Positions 1-10,393 of a DNA stretch of 64,000 nucleotides are shown piece after piece. Within the stretch, counting starts at the first letter, position 1. Each line of letters starts with the position of its first letter. The DNA lies in assembly GCF_963678635.1 (NCBI RefSeq), contig NC_087069.1, positions 1,870,166 through 1,934,165 on the forward strand, written 5' to 3'. The notes under the pieces were generated by a model. The model was not told the DNA's origin and searched no databases. It was given only the letters and a program-made list of their open reading frames with translations. Made by a program: the position numbers and the translations under genes. The DNA comes from Symsagittifera roscoffensis. Lineage: Eukaryota; Xenacoelomorpha; Acoela; Convolutidae.

Positions 1-1
1 A

Positions 2-559
2 TCGGCAAGGGAAACCGGAGAACTAGAGACAGAGGGCGAGAATGCTAAGAAACCACCTTTTGGACGAATCTTTGAATCGTATTTTGATCTCCCGAACCAC
101 TATTCGAACAATATCGTTATAACGGACAGCGATTTCATACTCACGGAACGCACGTGCGCCATAGCGATAACTGCGGACGTAAGCTTCAAAACAGCACTAG
201 CGGCCGACTTTAAAAGAGAGTACAAGAATATCGAGTTTTTGTGGAAACAGAGGCCGGGTGTAGGAGGAATGATAGCGTTGCCCCCTGTTGCATCACAGAT
301 ACCAGGGAAATATTTGTGTTTTTTGGTTACGAAAGCTACTGATAGGCAACATGTGAATCCGGAGAGCTTGGTATTGGCCTTGACTCGACTTAGGGATTTC
401 CTGGTTGAGAGAGGTGTGACCTCTCTCTCGTTGCCAGTATACGATCCTAATAGGGGAAAGCTACACCCTAGAGAGTTGTACGCTCTTGTGCATGTGATAT
501 TTTCAGAGACTGACATAGAAGTTTACTTACATAAAAAATACTATCTGAGTATATGCTAA
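2..559 (+). CDS. C-terminal part of a protein ending in a TARG1/OARD1-like macrodomain (5' end outside window)
   Basis: The frame is open from the first bases of the window and stops at 559, so the start lies to the left. The last ~150 residues read as a macrodomain of the ADP-ribose glycohydrolase OARD1/TARG1 (Poa1p) type. The pieces in order are a beta strand with ITADVSFKTALAADFKREY (where the family binds ADP-ribose), VGGMIALP, then GKYLCFLVTK, a helix LTRLRDFLVERGVTSLSLPV, and a final strand. As I recall the human enzyme, its catalytic Lys sits in the LITK segment and its catalytic Asp in the later GCGLD loop. Here the Lys is kept (LVTK) but the loop reads YDPNRGKL, so the Asp is missing. 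The upstream part (GELETEGENAKK) is charged and unassigned. Macrodomains occur in host enzymes, RNA viruses and some retroelement polyproteins. The position next to a coiled-coil ORF and a giant orphan ORF suggests a mobile element, which is inference. Confidence 0.65.
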   Translation, partial: SARETGELETEGENAKKPPFGRIFESYFDLPNHYSNNIVITDSDFILTERTCAIAITADVSFKTALAADFKREYKNIEFLWKQRPGVGGMIALPPVASQIPGKYLCFLVTKATDRQHVNPESLVLALTRLRDFLVERGVTSLSLPVYDPNRGKLHPRELYALVHVIFSETDIEVYLHKKYYLSIC

Positions 560-914
560 GGATTGCGCTCGGCGATAAGTGGTTTTTGTTAAGTTGCTCG
601 ATAAGAATTAGAGTCAAGTTTTAGGTTAGGTTTTAGGTACAGTATTAGGGATTAGGTTTTTATATGATAGTATAGGTGTGTGATGTTTATGTGTTTATGT
701 TATGTTATTGTTATGATATGTTTTATGTTTGTGTCATCAAGGTGACAGCGCTTATTCGTGCTACTCTGACAAAGATAAAGGTGGACGATCCACCTTGGTG
801 CTAAATTTTAAATCAGAATTGTGAAGAGAATTTCAATAGAGAGTTTTAAAGAATTGATTGATGTTGCATCCAAAAATGATGGTTCAAAGTCGCGACCTGT
901 TTTTTAGATCTTGA
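560..914. other. AT-rich spacer between the macrodomain ORF and the coiled-coil ORF
   Basis: No coding sequence is seen. The first third is T/G-rich with scattered TTAGG-like words (about 622-655), too irregular to be a telomeric repeat. A short perfect hairpin, AAGGTGGA-CGA-TCCACCTT, sits at 778-796. No LTR boundary or primer-binding site could be recognised. Confidence 0.5.
778..796. other. Short perfect hairpin
   Basis: Arms of 8 bp (AAGGTGGA / TCCACCTT) enclose a 3-nt loop. It lies between two ORFs of the same putative element. Function unknown. Confidence 0.4.
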
Positions 915-1001
915 TTGATCGAAAATTGTTTACTGAACACTGAATCAGAGGAGACAGAAAGAAATTACACGACACGACAAGAAGAATCAACACGACAAGA
1001 A

Positions 1002-2025
1002 ATGGGTGACACGAACGAACTCATGGAATTCCTCTCAGCGAGTCTAGGAGCGACTCTAGACGAGATCTATCAGCGGCTGATCGATTGTGATTTTACACGA
1101 GAAGACCCGGGGTTGGCGATGTTTGTGGTCGCACTCCTCAATGCACTGGGAAGAGAGGGTCGAGGGAATCGCCCTACAGAAGTCGTGTTGATGTTGGCCT
1201 TTGGTGAGTCCGGGACCGCCGAGAGAGGCCGAAACCGATTGATGAGATGGAGGCGCGGAGAGATGTCTGGCCACGACCTGGCTCGTGAGCCAGGACTAGG
1301 TGAGCAAAGGGACCACCGGCTAGATGAGATGCCCTTGCCCGTCCAACCTGCGCAGCCACTCATTGGAGCGAAGAGACAACGTGATGGGCCAGGCCCGTCA
1401 CACTCTGTCGACTCTCCAACAGCTGCTTCTCCCCTAAAGAGAGTGAGAGTGAGCGAGATAGAGATCCAGACGTCGGAGACGATTGAGACACTGGAGAAGA
1501 AGGAGAGAGATCAGAGTGAGCTGTGTGCCAAACTTCAGGAGTACAGGGCCATAGCTCGGGAGAGAGACGAATGGAAAAAGAAATTTGAAGATCTGCAGGT
1601 GGCCTACAAGGAGGATGTTGTTGGGAGTCACATCTCCCATCACTGCCCCTCGTATTGGAGCAGCTCGTGACGCAGAGAAGAGAATGCTGAAGTGGAGTGG
1701 AGGGATGGAGCCGCGCTTCATCAGCTGGAACGTTGCTGCCGCGCATACGTTCGACTTCTCATTTCCCGATGCCTGGAGCAGGAAAAAGATCAAAGCACTA
1801 CCCTCCAGGAGACCAGAGGTCTCGGCTGAAACGTGGAACGAAGTATATTCTTCCGCGGATGACTTATCGAGACTGAAATGGTCAGGAGAAGCGAAAGTGG
1901 TGATGCTGGAGGTGGCAAGGGAGAACTGTGCCGGAATCGGTCCACATGGGAGATCCGGCAGGGGGTTATGTGGAGATGTTGAAAGCGAGGAACTCCGCGA
2001 GAGGGCACCTGATGGCTTGGAGTGA
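1002..2025 (+). pseudogene. Coiled-coil protein ORF with a frame change (gag-like or regulatory, unassigned)
   Basis: From the ATG at 1002 a 222-codon frame runs to 1670; the frame is open upstream to about 915 without an earlier ATG. The first ~100 residues are helical (EFLSASLGATLDEIYQRL). A basic cluster follows (GAKRQRD, then SPLKRVRVSE), which looks like a bipartite nuclear localisation signal. A charged coiled coil comes next, ending in EWKKKFEDLQVAYKEDV. Near 1610-1640 this reading loses sense, while the +1 frame (open 1555-2025) continues with a plausible sequence (GAARDAEKRMLKWSGG). Near 1904-2025 the reading passes by another +1 change into the long downstream frame. It may be one gene with two frameshifting indels, programmed shifting, or separate overlapping ORFs. 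No family was recognised. Confidence 0.5.
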
Positions 2026-4741
2026 AAAGCGGGCCATGCAAGAATATCTGAAAGGGCTTACGGAGAACTCTAACTTCAATCGAAGAGAGTATGGCACAGT
2101 GATGTCATCAGAAGCGAATGAAATTGGATTGGAAAAACTGCTAGAGATTTCTTGGAGGGCGGCCCTCCAGAAATACTTCGATGAGACGATGAATGCACCT
2201 GCTACTGTGGCAGCATACCTGGCTCATCCTTGCGTGAGAACTGATCTGCAAGTACGACTGGCTTGGTGCTTGATGGGCATCAAAAAGGCGGAGTATGAAG
2301 CCAGTAATGACTCGAAATCACGAGAACAGGAGCTAGAGTTAATGGAAGCTCTACGAGCATTGATTTCGAAAGACGATTCAGCGATAGCATGGGCTAAGCG
2401 TAAGGATGCCCTTTGCTTTGTCAGGTTCGTGGTGGATCGCATCCCCACTCCTGTGTTGGGAGAATGTATAAAGATCATTCGGCAAAAGGGAGTTGATTGC
2501 GAAAGGAACTTCCTTAGGGCACTCCTAGAGCTATATCAGGACATGCCATTGACCGTGCCAAGCAAGGAGTCGAATGATATGGAAAGCTATCGCAAGTTGG
2601 AAGAGGTGAGAAGATACTCCAACAAAGAATTGAGAGTGAGCAGAGACTTGATTGAAGCGGCCAGAGGACAAAAGGAGTTTGCAACACTAGGGAAACTGAA
2701 GTCGTTCCAATACGTGTCTGGCATACCGGGGATGGCGTATAATCCCTTCGTGAACGAAGAAGCCAGGGAAGCATACTTCGACTACGAGCAAGTCACAGTG
2801 CTCAACTTCTGGGTTGAACGGATTAAGGAAATTGGAATGTTGATGGTGGAACAACCCAAGCTTGGAATTATTTTGGAAGAACGAGTAGTCGAGCCCTCGA
2901 TTCCCGAGCTAAAAGGGCAAGTGAGTTTTGATTGTGGTTCTTGGGACGGTCCCTTGAAAACCAGTCTAGTAGTGATGTGGGAACTCATGAAACCTTCCTG
3001 GTGTCCCCATCCTAACGCAGGCTTGATCTGGGACATGACCGCGGATATCATGTTAGACCGGGATGATGATGCGAGTCTACATGATCTGGCCATGATACAA
3101 CACCTGCTGGCCATGAGATTGACGAAGAAGAAGAGCAACCCGTCCACGGAGCTGTCCGAGGAAGGTACATCGAGTAATTGGTTGAAGCAAGGCACATGCT
3201 TGGCTCAACACAGTGGGATGGAAGGACATGTTTGTAACCTGGGACACTGCCTGATTACGCTAAGCGAGCAGCATCGACAACTGGCACGATTGTACGGAAG
3301 ATTGAGCATGTCAGATAAGAGTGCCATGGAGTTGGTCGCAGACTGCCATGGGGTGACGGACGTAAACCTGATCACAGCCTTGGGATTTTGCAGCATGACG
3401 AGTTCGATAGAATCGCTCGAGCGCTTGGAGCGTGCCCATGAGCTAGTGACGTCCCTCAGCGTGGAAATATTCCCTGGAGCATTACAGACAGAACAAAAGA
3501 TTGGAGGCTGGCGAGAAGCCCTAGAGAATGAAATGAATCTGAAGGATAGTGAAGCCTATCACAGACCTACTGGTTCAAAATATATGGTGGGTTCAAGCTC
3601 AGCGCCGTATTGTAATAGCAAGTATCCTACGCACATGGTGGTGATGGATGCGAGGACGCAACAAGTGTTGGTTGACCAACTTTTCTCTGTGCCAAAGTGC
3701 GTGAGGTTGGCCAGAATGTCAGAGAGGTCATATGACTTGTTGGCAAAGATCTTTCGGGCAGTCCCGAAGAGATCCGAAGGCGAGTTGCAAGACGTTGTGG
3801 GTGAAGAGTTCATGAGACTGAACGAAGGAAACGTGAGTGAGTTCGAGAAACAGAAAGCGAGTGGAGCGTTACCTACTGAATTCCCCACTATAGAAGAGAA
3901 AGACGACCTACATAAAATTCTGATGGAAGTGGAACCGTTGCTGGGAGCCTCAGGGTATCGGACCCGAAGGAACATAGTGAGAACCCATGGGGAGTATCCT
4001 TGCCACTGCTTGGCGCAGACGTTGTGGTACCCCAAACGCGGGAATCTGATCCTAGTATGGGACGTGGAGGAGTTGTACTCCACGGGGTTGCCCGATCAGA
4101 ATCAACAAGTGTCAATCGTGGTGGTTAGCGCCATGCTAGCAGTGAGATGGTTGGAGGCTAACGCGGACACAAGTGAGCAGGAGACGGCCGTGCCGACTCC
4201 TGAACAGTTGAGCAACGTTAAAATGAGTCGTGAATTGGATCTTTTCAGAACCACCTGCAAGGTTCTGAGAATACCTAAAGCCATTGAAAGAATATGGTCA
4301 AGGCAAAGATTGATGCCTTGGTTCCGTGCAGTGATGACATCTTGGATGTATGAACGCGCGAAGCGTCACATGTCAAGGAATACGGAAGCCTATCAATCTT
4401 TCCAGCTAGATATAGGACCAGGAGCCTATAAACGAGCATTCTTGACGCACAGAAACGCGGTCACCACAGCGGTGAAGCGGGTAGCTGGAACGCCTTGTGT
4501 TACTGAAGATGAGAAGAAAGAGGTCTTAAGAGCTGACCTAGAACGAAACGTGAGCCTGTGTCTTCACAACAGCTTTTGCAGGAACCGGGAGCAGAAGGTG
4601 AATGTGGACTTGCTACCTTGTTGCAAACCGAGGCTGTTGGAACAGGAGGGTTGGGGCACGGCCCGCAACTCTCTGGACATGTTAGAGAAAGTTCTGGAAG
4701 ACAGTGACGCTGAACATCAGGATGGAGAAATGATGGAATGA
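1946..4741 (+). CDS. Orphan large ORF, about 931 residues, function unknown
   Basis: One uninterrupted frame from the ATG at 1946 to TGA at 4739-4741; the frame is open back to 1904. GC content is clearly above the flanks and codon use looks protein-like throughout. The protein is mainly alpha-helical and charged, with no signal peptide or membrane segment. Notable parts are a Cys/His cluster CLAQHSGMEGHVCNLGHC (about residues 420-440), an acidic patch DRDDDASLHD, a segment with YPCHCLAQTLWYPKRGN (about 690), and a late cysteine group (LLPCC). I found no RT, integrase, protease, polymerase, helicase or capsid motif and do not recognise the family. Its upstream neighbours are a coiled-coil ORF and a macrodomain ORF on the same strand, so all three may be one mobile or viral-like element, or a domesticated one. 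An intact ORF beside frameshifted neighbours suggests recent activity or selection. Confidence 0.7.
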   Translation: MGDPAGGYVEMLKARNSARGHLMAWSEKRAMQEYLKGLTENSNFNRREYGTVMSSEANEIGLEKLLEISWRAALQKYFDETMNAPATVAAYLAHPCVRTDLQVRLAWCLMGIKKAEYEASNDSKSREQELELMEALRALISKDDSAIAWAKRKDALCFVRFVVDRIPTPVLGECIKIIRQKGVDCERNFLRALLELYQDMPLTVPSKESNDMESYRKLEEVRRYSNKELRVSRDLIEAARGQKEFATLGKLKSFQYVSGIPGMAYNPFVNEEAREAYFDYEQVTVLNFWVERIKEIGMLMVEQPKLGIILEERVVEPSIPELKGQVSFDCGSWDGPLKTSLVVMWELMKPSWCPHPNAGLIWDMTADIMLDRDDDASLHDLAMIQHLLAMRLTKKKSNPSTELSEEGTSSNWLKQGTCLAQHSGMEGHVCNLGHCLITLSEQHRQLARLYGRLSMSDKSAMELVADCHGVTDVNLITALGFCSMTSSIESLERLERAHELVTSLSVEIFPGALQTEQKIGGWREALENEMNLKDSEAYHRPTGSKYMVGSSSAPYCNSKYPTHMVVMDARTQQVLVDQLFSVPKCVRLARMSERSYDLLAKIFRAVPKRSEGELQDVVGEEFMRLNEGNVSEFEKQKASGALPTEFPTIEEKDDLHKILMEVEPLLGASGYRTRRNIVRTHGEYPCHCLAQTLWYPKRGNLILVWDVEELYSTGLPDQNQQVSIVVVSAMLAVRWLEANADTSEQETAVPTPEQLSNVKMSRELDLFRTTCKVLRIPKAIERIWSRQRLMPWFRAVMTSWMYERAKRHMSRNTEAYQSFQLDIGPGAYKRAFLTHRNAVTTAVKRVAGTPCVTEDEKKEVLRADLERNVSLCLHNSFCRNREQKVNVDLLPCCKPRLLEQEGWGTARNSLDMLEKVLEDSDAEHQDGEMME

Positions 4742-6382
4742 AGATGACCGAAGGAGAGAAGAGAAGGAGAAAAAACTTGATTGTCTTTGTGTGTAAAAAC
4801 TTGAACAAATCAACCAAGTTTTGATTATTGAACTTGTTAAACTTTTTGTTTTGATTTAGTTTGGTCAGACCAAACTTTGAAAATTGTTGCAATTGTTAAA
4901 ATTGTTGAAATTGTTGATTTTAGTTACTACTATCTATGTATGTATATAAGGAACATAGGTGAGTATATTTACCTATTTATTCACGACTGAAATTTTTAAC
5001 CTGTGTAAGACACAAATTCACTGTGTGGCGACATGGTAAGTTTGAGTAAACTCGCTCGAGAAGGGTGGGTAACTCAATAACTTTCCTAGCCACAGAGTTT
5101 CTTAGTTTTAATATTGAAAGGACCGCATAAATGACTGATTATACTTGGTGAGTGAAGTTAAGTTAATTTTAACGGGTGCGTGGCCGTGCCACGTCCCACT
5201 TTTTAATCACAAAGAGCGAAAAGAAGTTTTATAACAAGACGACGTAAGTAGTCAGAAAAGAAATTTTATCTAGGACACTCCTCATGGTGCAAATTTTGTG
5301 AAAATGTTGAAAGGCAGTGAGATGTAGTACGATGCCATTTGTGAACACGTAGTGAGTTGAGTTGGAGTAGATAAATTTCAATTTCTTATGCAATTTGTAA
5401 GATTGGTTACAGAAAAATGGATACCTACTTGACGATAACCCGGTGTTGTGCGATCAATAGGGACATTGATGGAGACTTGTCCGGGGAGTATGTGCCATTC
5501 TGCCAGATGACACAGCATAACCTTCCCGCGACAGAAAAAAAAGTGACTAAAGGCCTTATGAACAGAAAAGTGTTGCGACGGAGGGTCAGAATGTTCTAGA
5601 ATTTTATTTTTAAAATTTCGATTGGAAGAAGAACATTTCTGAGAAATAGAAAAAAGACGGCCATTTTGAATAAAAAAGACGAAGATCAGAACCACGATAT
5701 AGATTGTGAAGAACGGTTGTATCAGAGACAGAAAAGTTACGGAGCCTCTTATCGTGGCAAGAACACACGATAAGGACCTTAGCGACAGATATTTGTGGAG
5801 ACGGAGGCTTCAGTGGGGGGAAGAGAAATACCACGGAACCCTCCCGGGATACGAAATATAGGAGATAAGAGTGTTATCTCAAGAAAATCACGGGAGCGGA
5901 GGCTTGGTCCCCCGGAGACTGTTATATGTGAAGGGACTGGGTAAACTAACTATAACAGCTGCTGTAATGTCCTAGATCTTAATTAAACACCGATATTATT
6001 TGATATTTCAGGACATGAGTAGATAGAAAAAGGGAAAGGGTCAATCCATCTCCAATGGATTTAATATAAAACTGTCACACAAAAACATATAAAAATAGGT
6101 TGTTCGAGCCGTGTTTTTAATGACAATCACGTAGTCTGAGGATCCGAGACTCAGCTATGTGGTTGTGTTCGCATGCAAACGAAAGCTGATCAAAAGTCGT
6201 TTGACTGATGGCCTAAAAATGGTAACTTTTTACTTTGCCCTAAACAGACCAGAAAATCAACTGGCAAGGTCGAGACGGTGAAAAACTAGTAGAATTAAGG
6301 TAACTGACGCCTGCCAGTCGTTGATAGGTACTTTTTCTACGCTCCGTCGCTGTGTGATATTTGGGCGAATGTTACACAGTCC
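4742..6382. other. Non-coding stretch downstream of the orphan ORF
   Basis: A/T-rich 3' flank with short repeats of ATTGTTGAAATTG type at about 4877-4920, then mixed sequence. A 60-codon open frame at 5417-5599 on the plus strand (ATG, Cys- and Arg-containing) is too short to support. CTGTGTGGC near 5021 and GCCACAGAG near 5090 are inverted partners, but I could not define LTRs. The strong hairpin at 6123-6166 is listed separately. Confidence 0.45.
6123..6166. other. 44-nt strong hairpin (possible structured RNA or cruciform)
   Basis: The outer stem ACAATCACGTAG pairs with CTATGTGGTTGT (12 pairs, two of them G-U). After one bulged T, CTGAG pairs with CTCAG around a 9-nt loop. It stands alone in non-coding sequence about 220 bp before the start of the G-poor retroelement remnant. 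Confidence 0.45.
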
Positions 6383-7344
6383 CCACCAACAACATCCCAA
6401 GAACCTCCAACAACACCAACAAATAGTCAAACAAATAGCCCCCAATCATCAACACGCATCTCTTTTCAAGACAATCCATACACATTTGAAGAAAGACACG
6501 CACGATTGTCCGAACCACTAGAACCAGTAATTCGCCAAGCATATCTAAGCGAACCACAATACAAACCTGTTTATAAAGTAAACTTCCTCTCCAACAAGAT
6601 CTTAAGACAGCAAGACACAAAAGTCAAAACCAAAACACGCTCGAACTAAACAGACAAATTATACATCCAAGACGAAATAGATGTTTGCAAACTCCAAGAG
6701 TTCAATTCAACATACCTCATTCACCAATAGCAAATCCTATAGACCTCTCCAGTAATACAATTCAAAGTAGTCCCCAGACCCCATCACAACAAAACACATC
6801 AAACATCCCATCAGATTACTTAGGTTCAACACCTACATCTGAAAAAATTCAAGAAAATCCTTTAAATCCCCCAGCTGCTACAGAACATCTCCTATATTGG
6901 ATGTTACAAGCTTTTACTCAAAGTGAACCAAATATAGTGAATGATCCAACAGACGTCTCATCTGACACAACTTTTTCACTACCAGAAAATCTTTTACTCC
7001 CTTCAACTCCTTCCATAACTCAAATCTCACAAACATCATTTCCACCAAATTTTCCTACAAATCTTGACGCTAGATATAGAGAAAACTCAACCAACAACAT
7101 ACACCCAGGATTAGATTGGAATACATTCGTAGCACCCCCTCCATTATTTGGACAACATCACAAAAGTAACACATTAAACAACTGGGCACTAAACAAATTA
7201 CAATATCAACAAGATATCCACAAAGATATACAAGAACATAACATACAAATACTTACTCAGAATAATTTGACACTAAATTTTGAACTCACAGTAAGACTAA
7301 ATAATATCATTCACCATCCCGTACCCCTAGCCCCCCAAATATAA
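6383..7344 (+). pseudogene. Pro/Ser/Gln-rich ORF remnant, gag-like, of the G-poor retroelement
   Basis: A protein-like reading starts about 6383 (TSQEPPTTPTNSQTNSPQSS), runs in one frame to about 6645, and continues by a -1 change near 6620 in a second frame to the stop at 7344. The composition is Pro, Ser, Thr, Asn and Gln with almost no Cys. The last part is more ordered (HPGLDWNTFVAPPPLFGQ, then a helical WALNKLQYQQDIHKDIQEHN). This suits the disordered N-terminus plus helical region of a gag- or structural-type protein. No zinc knuckle is seen. It is followed on the same strand by envelope-like remnants. The plus strand here is strikingly poor in G and rich in A and C. Confidence 0.4.
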
Positions 7345-7796
7345 CAGCTCAATCTTTACCTCCCCCATTTATAACCACAGAAATCATCTACAAATACGAT
7401 AGATTCACAAAAAAGACAATTGGATATATAGTTTTTTTTAATCCATACTCAGGACTATCATACACATGTATCTTCTAAAAATACTAATTTTTAAGATCGT
7501 TCTCTTTCTTCATTTCTCAAAACTTGATCATAACAAACCTCCCCCCCCCCCCCCAACAGGACATCAGAATTTACAAGTCACACACTATGATTGTGAAGAA
7601 AATGAACAAAAAACATTACATAAATATGCAAAAAATCAAGTCACTCAATGCAAATCCGAACCCCAACGAATAGAAACAACAAATATACTAGCTACATTCT
7701 ACTCAAAAGCACGAGCTACAACACTAAGACAGCGAACTTTTTCGAAAAGAAAACACATCGTTCTCAAGTCTCAAATGGAAATAAAAATAGACTAGA

Positions 7797-9529
7797 TCAT
7801 GAATTTTTCTACCAAAGTTATATCGAAAGATTATTACATCTCAGCCCTGACGATTGTAAAAACGAACTTAAATGGTTAAAAATTACAACAAACAGAGGCA
7901 CAACCAGAAAATTGGTAAGCTTTCAAATTTTTCCAGACTATGCACATAAAGCCAAACCAGGGTCATATAAAACTAGAGGACAAATTTCCCATCCACAGAG
8001 CACATAGAAGTTTAACTTACAATCTCCATAATAAAAAATGGATGCCACACATTGAAACAACCCCTCAATTTGTAAAGCGGACACTAAAAATAAAGGATAC
8101 CAAGAAAAAGTGTTTTTTGATTGGAAAATACATTTTGAAAAAGTACAATTAACACGAAATTTAAAAGACTTCACTATAGTTTTTCAAGGAATAAGACTCT
8201 CTTGCAAAAATGACCAAGGATACTGCGATCCCACTACACGAACACAAGAAACAATTGTTTGGTTTCCCGAAGGCACATGTACCACATTTCAGGTAGCAAA
8301 AATACACGCTAGAATGATGAAATTTCACCGGAAAAATTTTATTGAATCAACCCCATACGAAGACGTGAACTCTGATCAAATCGGACGAAGTAACTTTAAT
8401 TTTAGAAACATTCATAATATAGAAAATAAATTGACATGTTTCCAAAATTACTCAGAAACGGAACTTGCATTTAAATATAACAAACCACTTTATAAAACGC
8501 AATATTCAAAAATTTTTGGTCGAATACTGACAAGGTTTCGACATGAATACAGGAGAACTAACCATACATTCAATGGCAACACATCACTCAACCAGTGACG
8601 AAAATTCCTTCATCCCGTTATACCTTCTTAAAAACACAGGAAACATTGGGGGAAAGTTAAAAACACCAGACAAAGACAGTACACGTTTACAAGAACTATC
8701 ACTAATGAGCAACACTCATTTTGGCGCAATTCACTATGACATACACCTAGACATGAAATTAGACTATACAATAAGTAGAATTTTTCAAGAAATGTCGTTA
8801 GCAGAACTTGAAATACTACATCAATTATGCGAACTTGAAAGAACACGAATTCTACAATCACTTGCACTAGCAGTTTTCAAAATCCCTTAAGCAGGATTTT
8901 TTTTATCAGGAAACAGATCAAAATTTATTGACTACGAAGGAAACATACTATGGTAATACACTTGTACCAAAAAGCATCACCTTTTTTTTCAAGACAAAAG
9001 ATGCTATAAAAGAATCCCAATATTCTATAAAAATAAAGTTTTATTTGTTGATACACTCTCCCAAAGAACTTGTTTTTGGGATACAACAGTCCCATGTGGA
9101 TCAAAAAACAGCCACAATGTAGTACAACTAAACCCTGACGAAGATAAATACTATCTTCTCACACCATATCCTACACTCATGCAACCCCTCAAAAAATTTT
9201 CACCAGAAAGCATTAGAGCTATTGCCGGCAACCCCAATATTGATTCACAATCAATCGGCATATACTCTAAATCAGACATCCAACATCACATTCGAACACA
9301 ACATTTTCAAGAATTAATCACAAAATTGGACACAATACAACGTCGATCCATAGATCGAAACCTACGCACACTTGCAGAAACAGCAGGCTTTTCAGACATA
9401 TACGCACAAGACTACAGCGGAGATTTTAAAGTTATAAAAGATTACATTTACTTAAATGCCGAAAAATACAGACCACAAGATATATCACCAACAAATATTT
9501 TCAGCTTTGTAATTTTCAAAAACTAATTT
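7797..9529 (+). pseudogene. Broken envelope/glycoprotein-like remnant of an old retroelement
   Basis: Consecutive plus-strand open pieces in different frames read as one decayed surface-protein gene: 7797-8007, 8110-8598, 8543-8890, about 8928-9122 and 9179-9526. Conserved-looking pieces are YCDPTTRTQETIVWFPEGTC and FQVAKIHARMMKFHRKNF in the second part, and an ordered C-terminal part ending at 9526. Regularly spaced Cys and Trp residues suggest an extracellular fold. The breaks are frame changes near 8080, 8560, 8960 and 9130, and in-frame stops at 8888 and 8950. I infer an envelope-like protein from overall pattern only; an unrelated element protein is possible. Confidence 0.35.
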
Positions 9530-10069
9530 CTTGCCTTTCTAAAATGACCCTACTACATCTTAGAAAAATTGACTATCTGATACGCAAAGTTTAACTTTCT
9601 TGGATTTCTTTTTTCTTTACATAAAGGAATCTACAATACATGCGCAATACACACACAAATAAACAAACCAGCAAGCGTAGCACGCATACTTTTTGCCGGA
9701 TTTTTTGGAATATTCTCTACATCAATAAGTAAAGTACGTTTAGACGCTCAAATAAAAAAGTACCATACCAAGCTATCAACAACACCGAACACATATGACG
9801 ATTGACGACAATGACAACGAATACGAACACAACGCCTACGGCACCACAATTACAAAACCTAAATCATAACCATCCCTTATCATTAGTACCACGAAATTTC
9901 AGAAATACAGCCCTGACAGACCTAATATCTTTAAGACCTAATTACCCACAAGCCAAATTCAACACATAATAACCCAACAACCTAATATAGAAGAGACATA
10001 TGAGCAAATTAAAGAACAACCACATACCAATAACTTTCGTTCTCAGAACAACCATCTTTTTAGCCCACG
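9530..10069. other. A/C-rich spacer of the retroelement region
   Basis: Same G-poor composition as the flanks. Only short open pieces occur (for example DDNDNEYEHNAYGT near 9800), broken by stops. Nothing is assignable. Confidence 0.3.
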
Positions 10070-10393
10070 ATGAGCCGCCAAGTTGAATCACTCCATCGCT
10101 CAATTTTCTACCCAGCCAACCTTCAAGGCAACCTCCCCGTCATCCCTCTTTTTGCTTTCCCTCCACCTCAATCGCCTCATGATAACACTTCATCCAGCAT
10201 GGAATCAGACACTAATTCAAACACAACTGGGTATAACACTATTTCCTAATTTAATAACTACGATTTCGAGACCCCCGACGAATTTGACAACTCCGAACCT
10301 AGCCCATCTACATTTTCCCAATCTCCTTTTCAACCTCTCCACGCCCAAATCAAATTTGAACCCCTTCTCCTCCCTCTTCTATTTTCTATGTAA
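10070..10393 (+). pseudogene. Second gag-like N-terminal remnant with one in-frame stop
   Basis: The ATG at 10070 opens 59 codons (MSRQVESLHRSIFYPANLQG, then a Pro-rich stretch and a Ser/Thr/Asn stretch) to TAA at 10247-10249. The same frame continues 47 codons beyond it (NNYDFETPDEFDNSEPSPST) to the next stop at 10391. The change of character fits a disordered structural-protein N-terminus with a nonsense mutation. Downstream open pieces at 10612-10860 and 10929-11481 share the composition and may be further decayed parts. No RT or integrase was found in this 6-kb region. Confidence 0.3.

Noticed and set aside
618-660. TTAGG/TTAGGG-like words resembling a telomeric repeat
   Set aside because: Spacing and sequence are irregular; only a few units, no array.
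560-6382. LTRs for the left-hand element
   Set aside because: I compared the 560-914 and 4742-6382 flanks by eye and found no matching direct repeat or primer-binding site, so I did not call an LTR element.
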